A stretch of 64,000 bases of DNA from Planctomycetota bacterium (GTDB taxonomy: Bacteria; Planctomycetota; SZUA-567). The stretch is from contig JAGUZQ010000121.1 of NCBI GenBank assembly GCA_020060765.1, positions 1-64,000 on the forward strand. The letters run 5' to 3'. This document shows, one piece after another, positions 32,544 through 39,994 of the stretch (positions are counted from its first letter, which is position 1; the number at the start of each line of letters is the position of its first letter). Position numbers and translations under genes: made by a program. Below the pieces are notes generated by a model. It made no database searches. It was not told the DNA's origin and saw only the letters and a program-made list of their open reading frames with translations.

Positions 32544-35027
32544 TCAGCCCAGGAGCTTCAGCACGTTCTGGGACTGCGCATTGGCCTGCGCGAGCATGGA
32601 GGTAGAGGCGTTGATCAGCACCTGGTTCTTGGTGAACTCGGTGGTCTCGACCGCCATGTCGGCGTCGCGGATCGAAGATTCGGTTTTCGCGATGTTTTCG
32701 ATAGCGACCGACAGGCTGTTGGCGTTGGTCTGCAACATGTTCGACTGCGTCGCGCCGATACGCGCGCGGAGGTTGGACACGTCCTGGATCGCCTGGTCGA
32801 TAATTTCCAAAGCCTTGACCGGGTCGAGCGCGAGGCTGGCGTAACCACCGCCCAGCATGTCCTGCATCGACAGCATCTTGGTTTCTATAGCGCCGGTGCC
32901 GTCGAAGTCGTCGGTAAACTTGACCTTGCCGAGATTGGCTACAGCCATGGACTGGATGCTGTAGACAGTGCGTTCCTGGTCGCCAGCGCCTTCGCCCAAC
33001 TGGAACTGCATACCGCCTTCAAACTGATCCAAGATTTCCGAGGTGTTGTGCATGGCTTTGGTCGCCTGGCTGTTGACACCATTTGCGAGTTGTCCGGCGC
33101 GGGAAGCTACAGCGCCATCGTTATATCCAGCAACCGCAATAGTGGTCTTGCCCAATTCGCCTTCGTTGAAGACAAATTTTGCGTTAATATCCTGGGTGGA
33201 AAGCAGGGATTCAATGCCGTCAAGCTCAAGTTCCAAACCGTTGATCGTAACAGTGGCGTTCTGGCCATATTCGTTGGCTTCCGCGCCGGTGATACCCGCA
33301 TCCAGCAAAGTGCCACTGGAGTCAGCCCATAAAGCGCCTTCGTGCGCCTGTACCTTGACATATTCCTCTTCACCATATTCGCTGGAATACAGTCTGACGC
33401 CGAGATTGTCAAACGCAAGAGTACCAGTAATATCTCCAGCACCAACCGAGTCGTCGCCAGCTCCCGCACCGACAGCAGTACCGTCATGGTTCAAGGTCAT
33501 GAACAGCCCGGAATTGTTCTGCTCGACCAGTTGGAATACGGTATTGTCGCTACCGCCACTGTCATCAAGATCGACGCCAGTAGCCTTTGCGACCAAGCTG
33601 TCCTGGGTCATGTTGGCATCTTTGAATACTTCGATAGTCTTGGCACCAGCCGCACCACTAAACTTGAAATAAAGATTACCGTTGGCATCAGTATTTTCGC
33701 CCAGACGTACCCCGGAAATGACATTACCAGCGTCATTCGTGAGGATGCTAACAGCAGCCAGATCCGCCATACCGGTGGTGTCAACACCCGTGTCATTGAA
33801 TTCCAACGCACCACCACCCGCGCCTGTGTCAATAATTGTAATATCGCCAGCCGTGGCAACACCTGTAGTGGTAGTGACTACCAATGCTCCAAGACCGGAG
33901 CTGTTTGTGGCGGTAAAAGCGCCGCCATCGGTTCCACGGCCTACTTCAACTTCCATGGCCTTATCTTTGTATGCGGTATAGTCAGTTGCGCTAGTCCATT
34001 TCAGATACAGACGTCCGTCGCCGTCAGTATTCTTGCCAGACACGGCGCCGGTTACAGCAGTGGTTGTCAACATGACTGCGGCTGAACCATATAGATTACC
34101 ATTTGAATCCAGTTGGTAAGCTGTCTGCTCGCCTGTTCCGCGCAAGGCAATGCCAGCGCCAGTACCGTTTGCCACTTTGTCAGCGGCCTGTGTAGTACCA
34201 GAAACTGTGCTGTCAAAAATAAGCTGCGCACCGACGCCAGTTGAATCAGCCAAGTTGTTGATTGTTGCCGCAACTTCACCGAGGTGAGTGCCGTTACCGA
34301 AGCTAAAGGTACGTGAACCTTTGACACCAGTAATAGTAAAGCGCTGATCCTGTGACAATGTTTTGCCAGTTGCGTCAATATCAGTACCAGTCACGCCGCT
34401 TTCCGCTTCGAAATAAGCGCGCTTGGCCATCTTGGTTTCGACCGCAGTAGTTTCATTACTGTCTGTCGCACCAGCAAAGGAGAGGTTGATCGAATAGCCG
34501 TCGCGCTTGAAAATCTGGTCGATCCGGGTCAGGCCGGTGTCAAGCAGGCTGGTGTCTGTCGACTTGTCGGCAACCACGGTACGCGTGGAAGTCAGGCTCT
34601 TGTTGCCGTTAAGCAGGAACTGGTCGCTGTACTTGGTGGTGTTGGCGATGCGGTCGATAGTCTGAATCGCGCTGTCGACTTCGCTCTGGTCGGCTGCGAC
34701 CTGGATGGGAGAAGTGATGCCGCTGTTAGCCGCGTGCAGGGCCAGCGCGCGCATCTTTTTCAGGATTTCGTTCATTTCGTTCAACGCGCCTTCGGCGATA
34801 CCCAGCACGTTCATCGCTTCCGAAGTGTTCTTGACCGCGCGCTGAAGACCCGCGTTCTGCGCCCTGAGCTGTTCGGAAATGACCAGGTCGGCCGGGCCGT
34901 CTTGGCCGGTGTTGATGCGATAGCCGCTGGACAGCTTTTCCAGGCTCTTGCTGAGACCGCGGTTGTTGATGGTGAGATTGCGTTGCGTGTTGATAGCGCT
35001 GATATTGTTGGTAATAGACATAGACAT
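32544..35027 (-). CDS. fliC: Flagellin with very large central domain
   Basis: 827 aa, against about 270-500 for most flagellins. The conserved N-terminal D0/D1 region (1-170) begins MSMSITNNISAINTQRNL and includes LEKLSSGYRIN. The C-terminal D1/D0 (about 720-827) includes ALEIIDQAIQDVSNLRARIG, NIAKTESSIRDADMA and the end ANAQSQNVLKLLG. The central about 550 residues are rich in Gly, Asp, Thr and Ala with repeated DGNLYxK-type blocks, presumably extra surface domains. Start chosen by GGAGG eight bases upstream. No second flagellin is present in the window. Secreted by the flagellar type III system. Confidence 0.95.
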   Translation of the reverse strand: MSMSITNNISAINTQRNLTINNRGLSKSLEKLSSGYRINTGQDGPADLVISEQLRAQNAGLQRAVKNTSEAMNVLGIAEGALNEMNEILKKMRALALHAANSGITSPIQVAADQSEVDSAIQTIDRIANTTKYSDQFLLNGNKSLTSTRTVVADKSTDTSLLDTGLTRIDQIFKRDGYSINLSFAGATDSNETTAVETKMAKRAYFEAESGVTGTDIDATGKTLSQDQRFTITGVKGSRTFSFGNGTHLGEVAATINNLADSTGVGAQLIFDSTVSGTTQAADKVANGTGAGIALRGTGEQTAYQLDSNGNLYGSAAVMLTTTAVTGAVSGKNTDGDGRLYLKWTSATDYTAYKDKAMEVEVGRGTDGGAFTATNSSGLGALVVTTTTGVATAGDITIIDTGAGGGALEFNDTGVDTTGMADLAAVSILTNDAGNVISGVRLGENTDANGNLYFKFSGAAGAKTIEVFKDANMTQDSLVAKATGVDLDDSGGSDNTVFQLVEQNNSGLFMTLNHDGTAVGAGAGDDSVGAGDITGTLAFDNLGVRLYSSEYGEEEYVKVQAHEGALWADSSGTLLDAGITGAEANEYGQNATVTINGLELELDGIESLLSTQDINAKFVFNEGELGKTTIAVAGYNDGAVASRAGQLANGVNSQATKAMHNTSEILDQFEGGMQFQLGEGAGDQERTVYSIQSMAVANLGKVKFTDDFDGTGAIETKMLSMQDMLGGGYASLALDPVKALEIIDQAIQDVSNLRARIGATQSNMLQTNANSLSVAIENIAKTESSIRDADMAVETTEFTKNQVLINASTSMLAQANAQSQNVLKLLG

Positions 35028-35240
35028 GGTGAATTCCTCCGTGAATTCTGTTCTTCCGTGAATGTGGCAGCTTCCTTGCCGCCGTAGTCCCTTTTCGCAT
35101 CCTTGCCCGGCAGAGACTTAAACCGTTCCGGCCGCTTTACGGCGCAACCGGCAAAACCGTCATTTTCCCATAGGCCCTTTTTCCTCCGCGCTTCCCCGTC
35201 AAAGTATAAATACGCCCACACTTGAAATCTCTAATCGCTT
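35028..35240 (-). promoter_or_regulatory. Flagellin leader, RBS held in a hairpin
   Basis: The ribosome site GGAGG lies between two GAATTC sites (35031-35036 and 35043-35048) that can pair, leaving the site in the loop. Further upstream the leader carries GGGACTACGGCGGC and TTCACGGAAGAA, resembling parts of the EF-hand gene leader, plus short complementary blocks (TTGCC/GGCAA; GCCG/CGGC). A structured leader is plausible. No match to a named riboswitch could be made by eye. Confidence 0.4.
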
Positions 35241-35536
35241 TCCCGCGATACTAGTCACTACATATCTTCGGCATCCCCCGCCGGGACTTTAGATATTTTT
35301 TTGCGGCAGGGGGAAATTCCTTCACCTATCCCATCCAGGCTTTCGCTTTACCTAACCCAACCAGGCAGATGGTGCGTGCCGCACGGGCATACTTCGCAAG
35401 CGCATCCGCTTGCAACAAACTTCCTCGCTCCCGATGGTCGCGGCTTTACCTAACCCATCCAGGCAGATGCGTGGGAGCAACCGGAGGCGATGCTGATATC
35501 GCTGCGGTTTAAGCGATATTTAGCATCGTCGGAGGG

Positions 35537-35572
35537 CGCGACTACGCAGATGCCGGTCGGATAATTATATGC
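35537..35572. repeat. Exact 36-bp direct repeat, unit 1
   Basis: Begins CGCGACTACGCAGATGCCGG and is identical to 35671-35706. The two copies start 134 bp apart in the spacer between the flagellin gene and rsmG. Confidence 0.9.
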
Positions 35573-35670
35573 TAAAAAGCTACCGTTTGGGAATATTTGC
35601 GAACGAAGGGAGCGCGAAAGTTTTGTGCGGGTGAAGACGCGTGCGAAGACAGTCAGCGGCGACTCGCCGC

Positions 35671-35706
35671 CGCGACTACGCAGATGCCGGTCGGATAATT
35701 ATATGC
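35671..35706. repeat. Exact 36-bp direct repeat, unit 2
   Basis: Identical to 35537-35572. Function unknown; either a duplication scar or part of a larger dispersed element. Confidence 0.9.
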
Positions 35707-35853
35707 AAAAATTCCCAACAGCAAGAAACAGCGCCGCCCAACACCCCTCCCAACCAACCAGTTGGTTGGGCAAAATCCGGCAAAACTTATTCCCGTTGCG
35801 ACACCATTCCCCTAAGCCTTTTGATGAAAATATGTTACATTCTCAGGGTTGCC

Positions 35854-36648
35854 TTATTCCGCCTTCTTATCAAATACGACGAGGCGGCGCGCCTGATTGC
35901 TGTTCGGCAGCGAATATTTGATATCTTCCGTCATTTTATAGACGCCCTTGAACTCCTGTTGCGCGTCGGTTATTTCCTGTCCGCAGTTAGGGCCTTTCAT
36001 GAAAACCGCTCGCCCGCCTGGGTTTATGAAACCCTGTATCCGCCGCAACGTCGCCGGAATCACTTCCAGCGCCCGCGTCACCACACTGCCAGCCCGCAGC
36101 GGCGAATCCTCGCGCACGGATTTTCCAAATACTTGCACATTAACGAGTTGCAGTTCTTTTTTCAGTTCCTCCAGAAACTGCACCCGTTTCCCCCGGCTTT
36201 CGGCCAGAATTACCTGTAAGTCCGGTCGCAGTATAGCGATAGGCGCGCCGGGAAACCCTCCCCCACTGCCGATATCCAAAACCGCCCCCGGCAATTCCAC
36301 CAGCCGCGCCACGATGCCGCAATCTATAAAGTGTTTGAGGACAGTAGCTTCTATGCCCATGATCCGCGTCAAATCATACGCCGCGTTCCTGGCTTTCAAC
36401 AGGCAATAATACTTCCAGAATTGCTCTAATTGGCGACTATCAAGCGCAAATTCATATTGTGCAAAAAGTCGGGCGAGATATTCGGGGGTTGCCGGTTCTT
36501 TCTCGTAAAACGAGTAATCCTGAGACCTTGCGGATTTTCCGACCCCTTTGCCCGCATTGCGGGAAGGGGCGAATTTGTCGCGCGCGTTGGAGGAGCCAGA
36601 CAGGTTGCCCCGGCTCGCGCCCCAACTGGATGGTTTTTTCTTGGTCAT
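35854..36648 (-). CDS. rsmG: 16S rRNA m7G527 methyltransferase RsmG
   Basis: 264 aa. The Rossmann SAM site VLDIGSGGGFPGAPIAI (about 123-139) and the preceding ATVLKHFIDCGIVA are RsmG (GidB) signatures; ESRGKRVQFLEEL and VVTRALEVIPATL follow. RsmG methylates N7 of G527 in 16S rRNA, and its loss causes low-level streptomycin resistance. The first about 45 residues are a Ser/Lys/Arg-rich extension not usual in the family. It lies 10 bp downstream of a hypothetical gene on the same strand. Confidence 0.88.
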   Translation of the reverse strand: MTKKKPSSWGASRGNLSGSSNARDKFAPSRNAGKGVGKSARSQDYSFYEKEPATPEYLARLFAQYEFALDSRQLEQFWKYYCLLKARNAAYDLTRIMGIEATVLKHFIDCGIVARLVELPGAVLDIGSGGGFPGAPIAILRPDLQVILAESRGKRVQFLEELKKELQLVNVQVFGKSVREDSPLRAGSVVTRALEVIPATLRRIQGFINPGGRAVFMKGPNCGQEITDAQQEFKGVYKMTEDIKYSLPNSNQARRLVVFDKKAE

Positions 36649-36658
36649 GGTTCGCTTT

Positions 36659-37249
36659 CTAACTTTCGGTCAGCACGGCATATAGGAGAAGATAGCGCAG
36701 TTCCCGCGCCCAGTCGGACAAGCCGGTGGGTTGCAGATAGTTTTCCGTCACTTTCGCCAGTTCGCCGCAGGTGTCGAGAAATTCATTGTATGGCAGCTCG
36801 TCCAGCGCGCGTTTCGTATACAGCGGCACCACTTTGGCCGCCGCCTTGGTAAAGGCGGTGTTGCGCAGGACGAAACGCATTGGCCGGTACACGCACAGGA
36901 TTTCGCTGATAGTGACGACGCCGGTCTGGCCGATTTTCGCGGCGCGATATTTTTCTTCAAAACCGCCCTGCGTCTCCAATAATTTCAGCAACGATTCCAC
37001 CACTTTTTCCGCCTCGTTCACACGCCCGAGGTTGGTGATCCGGATCGGGCAATGCGGCACGTTCAACGCCTTCAGCCGGGCGTAAACCTCGTGCGGGGGA
37101 ATGGCGCGCAGATTTTCCGGCGCGAGCAGTTCCCGCGCCTGCGCGTGCAGTTCGCCGACCCAGGCAAACCTGGTTTCTATTTCTTCCCGCTTCGGTTCGA
37201 CGCCGAAACGGTTTTGCAGAAATTTCAAAAAGTCGTCGCTCCATTTCAT
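36659..37249 (-). CDS. Conserved-looking protein of unknown function
   Basis: 196 aa, mostly helical, no membrane segment or signal. The stretch ISEILCVYRPMRFVLRNTAF (about 110-129) faintly recalls the N-terminal DNA-recognition modules that precede McrB-type AAA proteins, but this is not firm. The gene is 10 bp upstream of rsmG, so the two are probably co-transcribed. A family-B repeat lies upstream. Confidence 0.55.
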   Translation of the reverse strand: MKWSDDFLKFLQNRFGVEPKREEIETRFAWVGELHAQARELLAPENLRAIPPHEVYARLKALNVPHCPIRITNLGRVNEAEKVVESLLKLLETQGGFEEKYRAAKIGQTGVVTISEILCVYRPMRFVLRNTAFTKAAAKVVPLYTKRALDELPYNEFLDTCGELAKVTENYLQPTGLSDWARELRYLLLYAVLTES

Positions 37250-37355
37250 CGCGCAAATCCTATTATTAGCTAAGGACTCGATTAAAAATAACTTATCAAT
37301 TATTCAACGTTGACCGAATAGCAACAATCGCACGAAACACCGAAAAATATTCGTC

Positions 37356-37435
37356 CGTCATTCCCGCGCAGGCGGGAATCCAGTGGGGAAACCGTACGCA
37401 ACACCTCCTGGATTCCCGCCTGCGCGGGAATGACG
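37356..37435. repeat. Inverted-repeat element, family B, copy 2
   Basis: 80 bp with perfect 28-bp terminal repeats. Read in reverse complement it equals copy 1 (10981-11059) except for one extra T in the core. It lies between bioA and the 36659 gene. Confidence 0.92.
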
Positions 37436-37470
37436 ATTCGTAAGTTTCATTGTTAAAATCTAAGGTTTTT

Positions 37471-38736
37471 TCAACCGCGCTTACCTTGAAACCACTCTCT
37501 GAAAACATCCGTCACCTGCCGCAACTCTGAATCAGATATAATGTATGGTGGCACCGTGTAAACGTATTTCCCGAAGGGGCGCACCCAGACGCCGCGCGCT
37601 ACCGCGAATTCCTGGATTCCCGCCAACGCCTGCCGTTCATGGGTTTCGATTATACCTGCCGCGCCCAAGACCCGCGTCTCTTTTATTTTTTCCGATTTGA
37701 GCGTCAGCAGTTCTTCGCGCAGGATTTTTTCAATCCGGGCGATTTTGTCGAGATAATTTTCCCTTTCAAATATTTCGATGCTTTTCAGCGCCAGCGCGCA
37801 GACCGTGGCGTTGCCCATGAAAGTGGGCCCGTGCATCAGCGCCTTGCCCGGATCGTCGTCGTAGAAACCGTCGAACACGCGGTCATTCGCCAGCGTTGCG
37901 GCGTGGCCGAGATAACCGGCGGTCAGCCCTTTTCCCAGTACCATGATGTCGGGCGTGACCCCGGCTTTTTCGGCGGCAAACATTTTTCCCGTGCGGCCGA
38001 AGCCGGTGGCGATTTCGTCAAAGATCAGCAACACGTCAAACCGGTCGCACAATTCGCGCGCGCCTCGCAGATAATGCGGAGAATAAATATTAAACCCGCC
38101 CGCCGCCTGCAAGAGCGGCTCGCAGATAAAAGCGGCGATTTCTCTGTGTTTCTTTTCCAGCAGTTTTTCCAGTTCGGCAAGCTGGCGCCTGATATCTTCC
38201 TCGCTCGCGTTATAGCCGCCGGTCGGCGCAGGGAGAAAATATTGTTTCGGCAAAAGACCGCCGAACAGTTTGTGCATTCCGTTATCCGGGTCGCACACCG
38301 ACATGCAGCCGGTGGTGTCGCCGTGGTAGGCTTTTTTCAGCGCGATGAATTTCGTTTTTTTTCTGCCCCGGTTCAGCCAGAACTGCGCCGCCATTTTCAA
38401 CGCCACTTCCACCCCCACCGAGCCGCTGTCGGAATAGAAAACGTGGTTCAAACCTTCAGGCGTAATCTCGACCAGCTTGTCGGCCAATTCCCGCGCGGCG
38501 GGATGGATAATCCCTCCCAGCATCACGTGGGGCAATTTTTCCGCCTGCGCGCGCATGGCTTCCTTCAGTTCGCGGTTGCCGTAACCGTGGATCATGCACC
38601 ACCAGGAGGCGATGCCGTCGATCAGTTCCCGCCCGTCAGCCAGACGCAGGCGCACGCCGTCGGCAGACACCACCTCGTACGGCGGCGGCATGGTTTTCAT
38701 CTGCGCGTAGGGGAACCAGATTCCGGGATTTTTCAC
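37471..38736 (-). CDS. bioA: Adenosylmethionine-8-amino-7-oxononanoate aminotransferase
   Basis: 421 aa, class III aminotransferase. BioA features: SWWCMIHGYGN (about 45-55), VFYSDSGSVGVEVALKMA, FDEIATGFGRTG, PLP Lys in MVLGKGLTAGYL (about 270-281) and GPTFMGNATVCAL. It converts KAPA to DAPA with SAM as amino donor in biotin synthesis. Cytosolic. No other biotin gene lies nearby. The C-terminus has RPFGKYVYTVPPYIIS as expected. Divergent from the small membrane-protein gene at 38799. Confidence 0.92.
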   Translation of the reverse strand: MKNPGIWFPYAQMKTMPPPYEVVSADGVRLRLADGRELIDGIASWWCMIHGYGNRELKEAMRAQAEKLPHVMLGGIIHPAARELADKLVEITPEGLNHVFYSDSGSVGVEVALKMAAQFWLNRGRKKTKFIALKKAYHGDTTGCMSVCDPDNGMHKLFGGLLPKQYFLPAPTGGYNASEEDIRRQLAELEKLLEKKHREIAAFICEPLLQAAGGFNIYSPHYLRGARELCDRFDVLLIFDEIATGFGRTGKMFAAEKAGVTPDIMVLGKGLTAGYLGHAATLANDRVFDGFYDDDPGKALMHGPTFMGNATVCALALKSIEIFERENYLDKIARIEKILREELLTLKSEKIKETRVLGAAGIIETHERQALAGIQEFAVARGVWVRPFGKYVYTVPPYIISDSELRQVTDVFREWFQGKRG

Positions 38737-38745
38737 GGCTCTTCC

Positions 38746-38774
38746 TTGTTGCTTGCATTTTCAGATTGTATAAT
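38746..38774 (+). promoter_or_regulatory. Sigma-70 type promoter for the 38799 gene
   Basis: TTGTTG (38746-38751), 17-bp spacer, perfect TATAAT (38769-38774) preceded by TG. It lies in the 62-bp gap between the bioA start and the small membrane-protein start, and would give a leader of about 18 nt. Confidence 0.6.
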
Positions 38775-38798
38775 CATATAGTTCGGAAGGAATCTGTC

Positions 38799-39080
38799 AT
38801 GAAAAAAACCGATGCGGGAAAAAGTTCCTTGGCCTGGGCGGCTGCGGTTTGGAGCGCGTTTTTGTTTCTGCTGGTTTTCCGCCCCGGCTGAGGCTCATGG
38901 ATTAACATCCCGGTGGGATTGTTGCTTACCTTCGGTCCGCTCGTGGGGGTCGTCAAAGGAATACTCGGAATTGTGCGGGAAGAATCACGCACGCACGCGA
39001 TTGCCGGCTTGGTTTTTTCCGCTATACCGCTGGCCTTATTCGTCCTGCCCCTCGTTGGCTTTTTCTTCTGCCGAGGCTGA
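38799..39080 (+). CDS. Small membrane protein with in-frame TGA: candidate selenoprotein or pseudogene
   Basis: The ATG has AAGGA seven bases upstream and a promoter in front. Codons 1-30 encode MKKTDAGK... with one hydrophobic helix ending LLVFRPG. Codon 31 is TGA (38889-38891). The same frame then runs 62 more codons, GSWINIPVGLLLTF through two more clear membrane helices, to a TGA at 39078-39080. If read through it gives a coherent 93-aa, three-helix protein. A stem (38903-38911 with 38915-38924, one bulged T) with loop GGT begins 20 nt after the TGA, within the bacterial SECIS layout. The alternative is a nonsense-mutated gene. The last 45 bp overlap the convergent HAMP-like gene. Confidence 0.55.
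38892..38924 (+). promoter_or_regulatory. Candidate bacterial SECIS hairpin
   Basis: Immediately after the in-frame TGA at 38889-38891. ATCCC pairs with GGGAT around a GGT loop (38912-38914). Below it TAAC pairs with GTTG-type bases past one bulged T (38920). The loop begins with G, and the UGA-to-loop distance is 20 nt, both as expected for the general bacterial SECIS model. A short hairpin can arise by chance. Confidence 0.4.
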
Positions 39081-39680
39081 AGCGGTTTCGCTTTTCAAAT
39101 TGCTGCAACTGATGCCGTGCCAGGCAATGCCGAGAGAATGGGTGGCGCGCTCCAGCGACAGGCGCAGTTTTTCCAGTTCCTCCTCCGACAGGTTTCCTTC
39201 CAGCTTGACGATTTTAAGATAAGCCTCGTCCAGATATTCGGCCACTTCCTTCAGCCCGGTATTGCGCGCTTCCAGGCACTCCATCGCCAGATTGAGCTGA
39301 GAAGCGATTTCGGTCAGGTAATCGCCATCGCGCAGATGAAAGCGGAAAGACGGGTTTGTCACCAAATTGTTGATGTCCTGCACCAGTCGGAAAGCCGCGC
39401 CCGCCACCCGGTGCGTGCGCCGGATCGTGAGCCAGGCATAGCACATGCAGATCAGCATCGGCACCGCGAAGGCGATGGCGACGAATGCAACCAGCGCCGT
39501 GGATTTGTCCAGCCCGTAATTGAGATGAAGCCAGCCTATCGCCACGAACAGCGCGGCCTGCAGGATGACCATGATAATAAAGACCCCGAGCGTGGCGTTG
39601 ACCTCGCCCATCTGGTAGCCCTGGTCGATGAGATAAACGCGGCGTCTGCCGACGTCCATTTTCTTTTCGGGAGTTTCCAT
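39036..39680 (-). CDS. Two-helix membrane protein with HAMP-like domain
   Basis: 214 aa from the ATG at 39680 (a METPEKK start; GAGGGTGGTG upstream). Two membrane helices (about 30-55 and 62-85) are followed directly by a HAMP-like segment (RRTHRVAGAAFRLVQDINNL, then RDGDYLTEIASQLNLAMECL) and a short coiled coil. It looks like a chemoreceptor cut off after HAMP: there is no sensor, kinase or methyl-accepting domain. The C-terminal tail is Ala/Glu/Ser-rich. Transmembrane signal adaptor is the best guess. It overlaps the convergent 38799 gene. Confidence 0.65.
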   Translation of the reverse strand: METPEKKMDVGRRRVYLIDQGYQMGEVNATLGVFIIMVILQAALFVAIGWLHLNYGLDKSTALVAFVAIAFAVPMLICMCYAWLTIRRTHRVAGAAFRLVQDINNLVTNPSFRFHLRDGDYLTEIASQLNLAMECLEARNTGLKEVAEYLDEAYLKIVKLEGNLSEEELEKLRLSLERATHSLGIAWHGISCSNLKSETASASAEEKANEGQDE

Positions 39681-39710
39681 TTCACCACCCTCAAAAGTAA
39701 AAACTTGTAC

Positions 39711-39907
39711 CGTCATTCCTGCGCAGGCAGGAATTCAGGCGGGGTAGCCCCGCTGCTATATTACGCAAGCATTTATGGCCGCATAAAACTTTCGCGCGTT
39801 CTTCGCCCGCGACCAACGGAAGCGCGGTAGGGTTACACGGACGGATGCGCTTGCGAATTATGCGAGTGCGGCACGCACCCTGGATTCCCGCCTGCGCGGG
39901 AATGACG
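39711..39907. repeat. Inverted-repeat element, family B, expanded copy 3
   Basis: 197 bp. Outer arms match the family-B ends (CGTCATTCCTGCGCAGGCAG and its complement) with a few changes on the left. The core is about 140 bp instead of 23. It includes a 38-bp block (39842-39879) shared in reverse complement with 35371-35408 near the flagellin gene. It looks like one element inserted in another. Confidence 0.75.
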
Positions 39908-39994
39908 ACTGTACGTTTGTTTCTGAAAACAGAACGCTTTCCCTTAATTAAACCGTATTGCCTCTATTCCCTCCTGTAAGGGAGAGGACACTGT

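Larger units (their letters stand above)
35241..35853. other. Repeat-rich non-coding region
   Basis: No gene supported. It contains two copies of GCTTTACCTAACCC[AT]ACCAGG-type units followed by CAGATG (35345-35371 and 35443-35469), with a related unit at 35325-35340. A 38-bp block at 35371-35408 recurs inverted at 39842-39879. An exact 36-bp direct repeat is present at 35537-35572 and 35671-35706. The hairpin CCAACCAA-CCAG-TTGGTTGG lies at 35750-35769. The flagellin promoter should lie in or beside this region. Confidence 0.55.

Noticed and set aside
35537-35706. CRISPR array
   Set aside because: Only two repeat units, a 98-bp spacer, no cas genes.
38799-39080. Explaining the in-frame TGA by a changed genetic code
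   Set aside because: Many genes here end in TGA at the expected place with proper family lengths.
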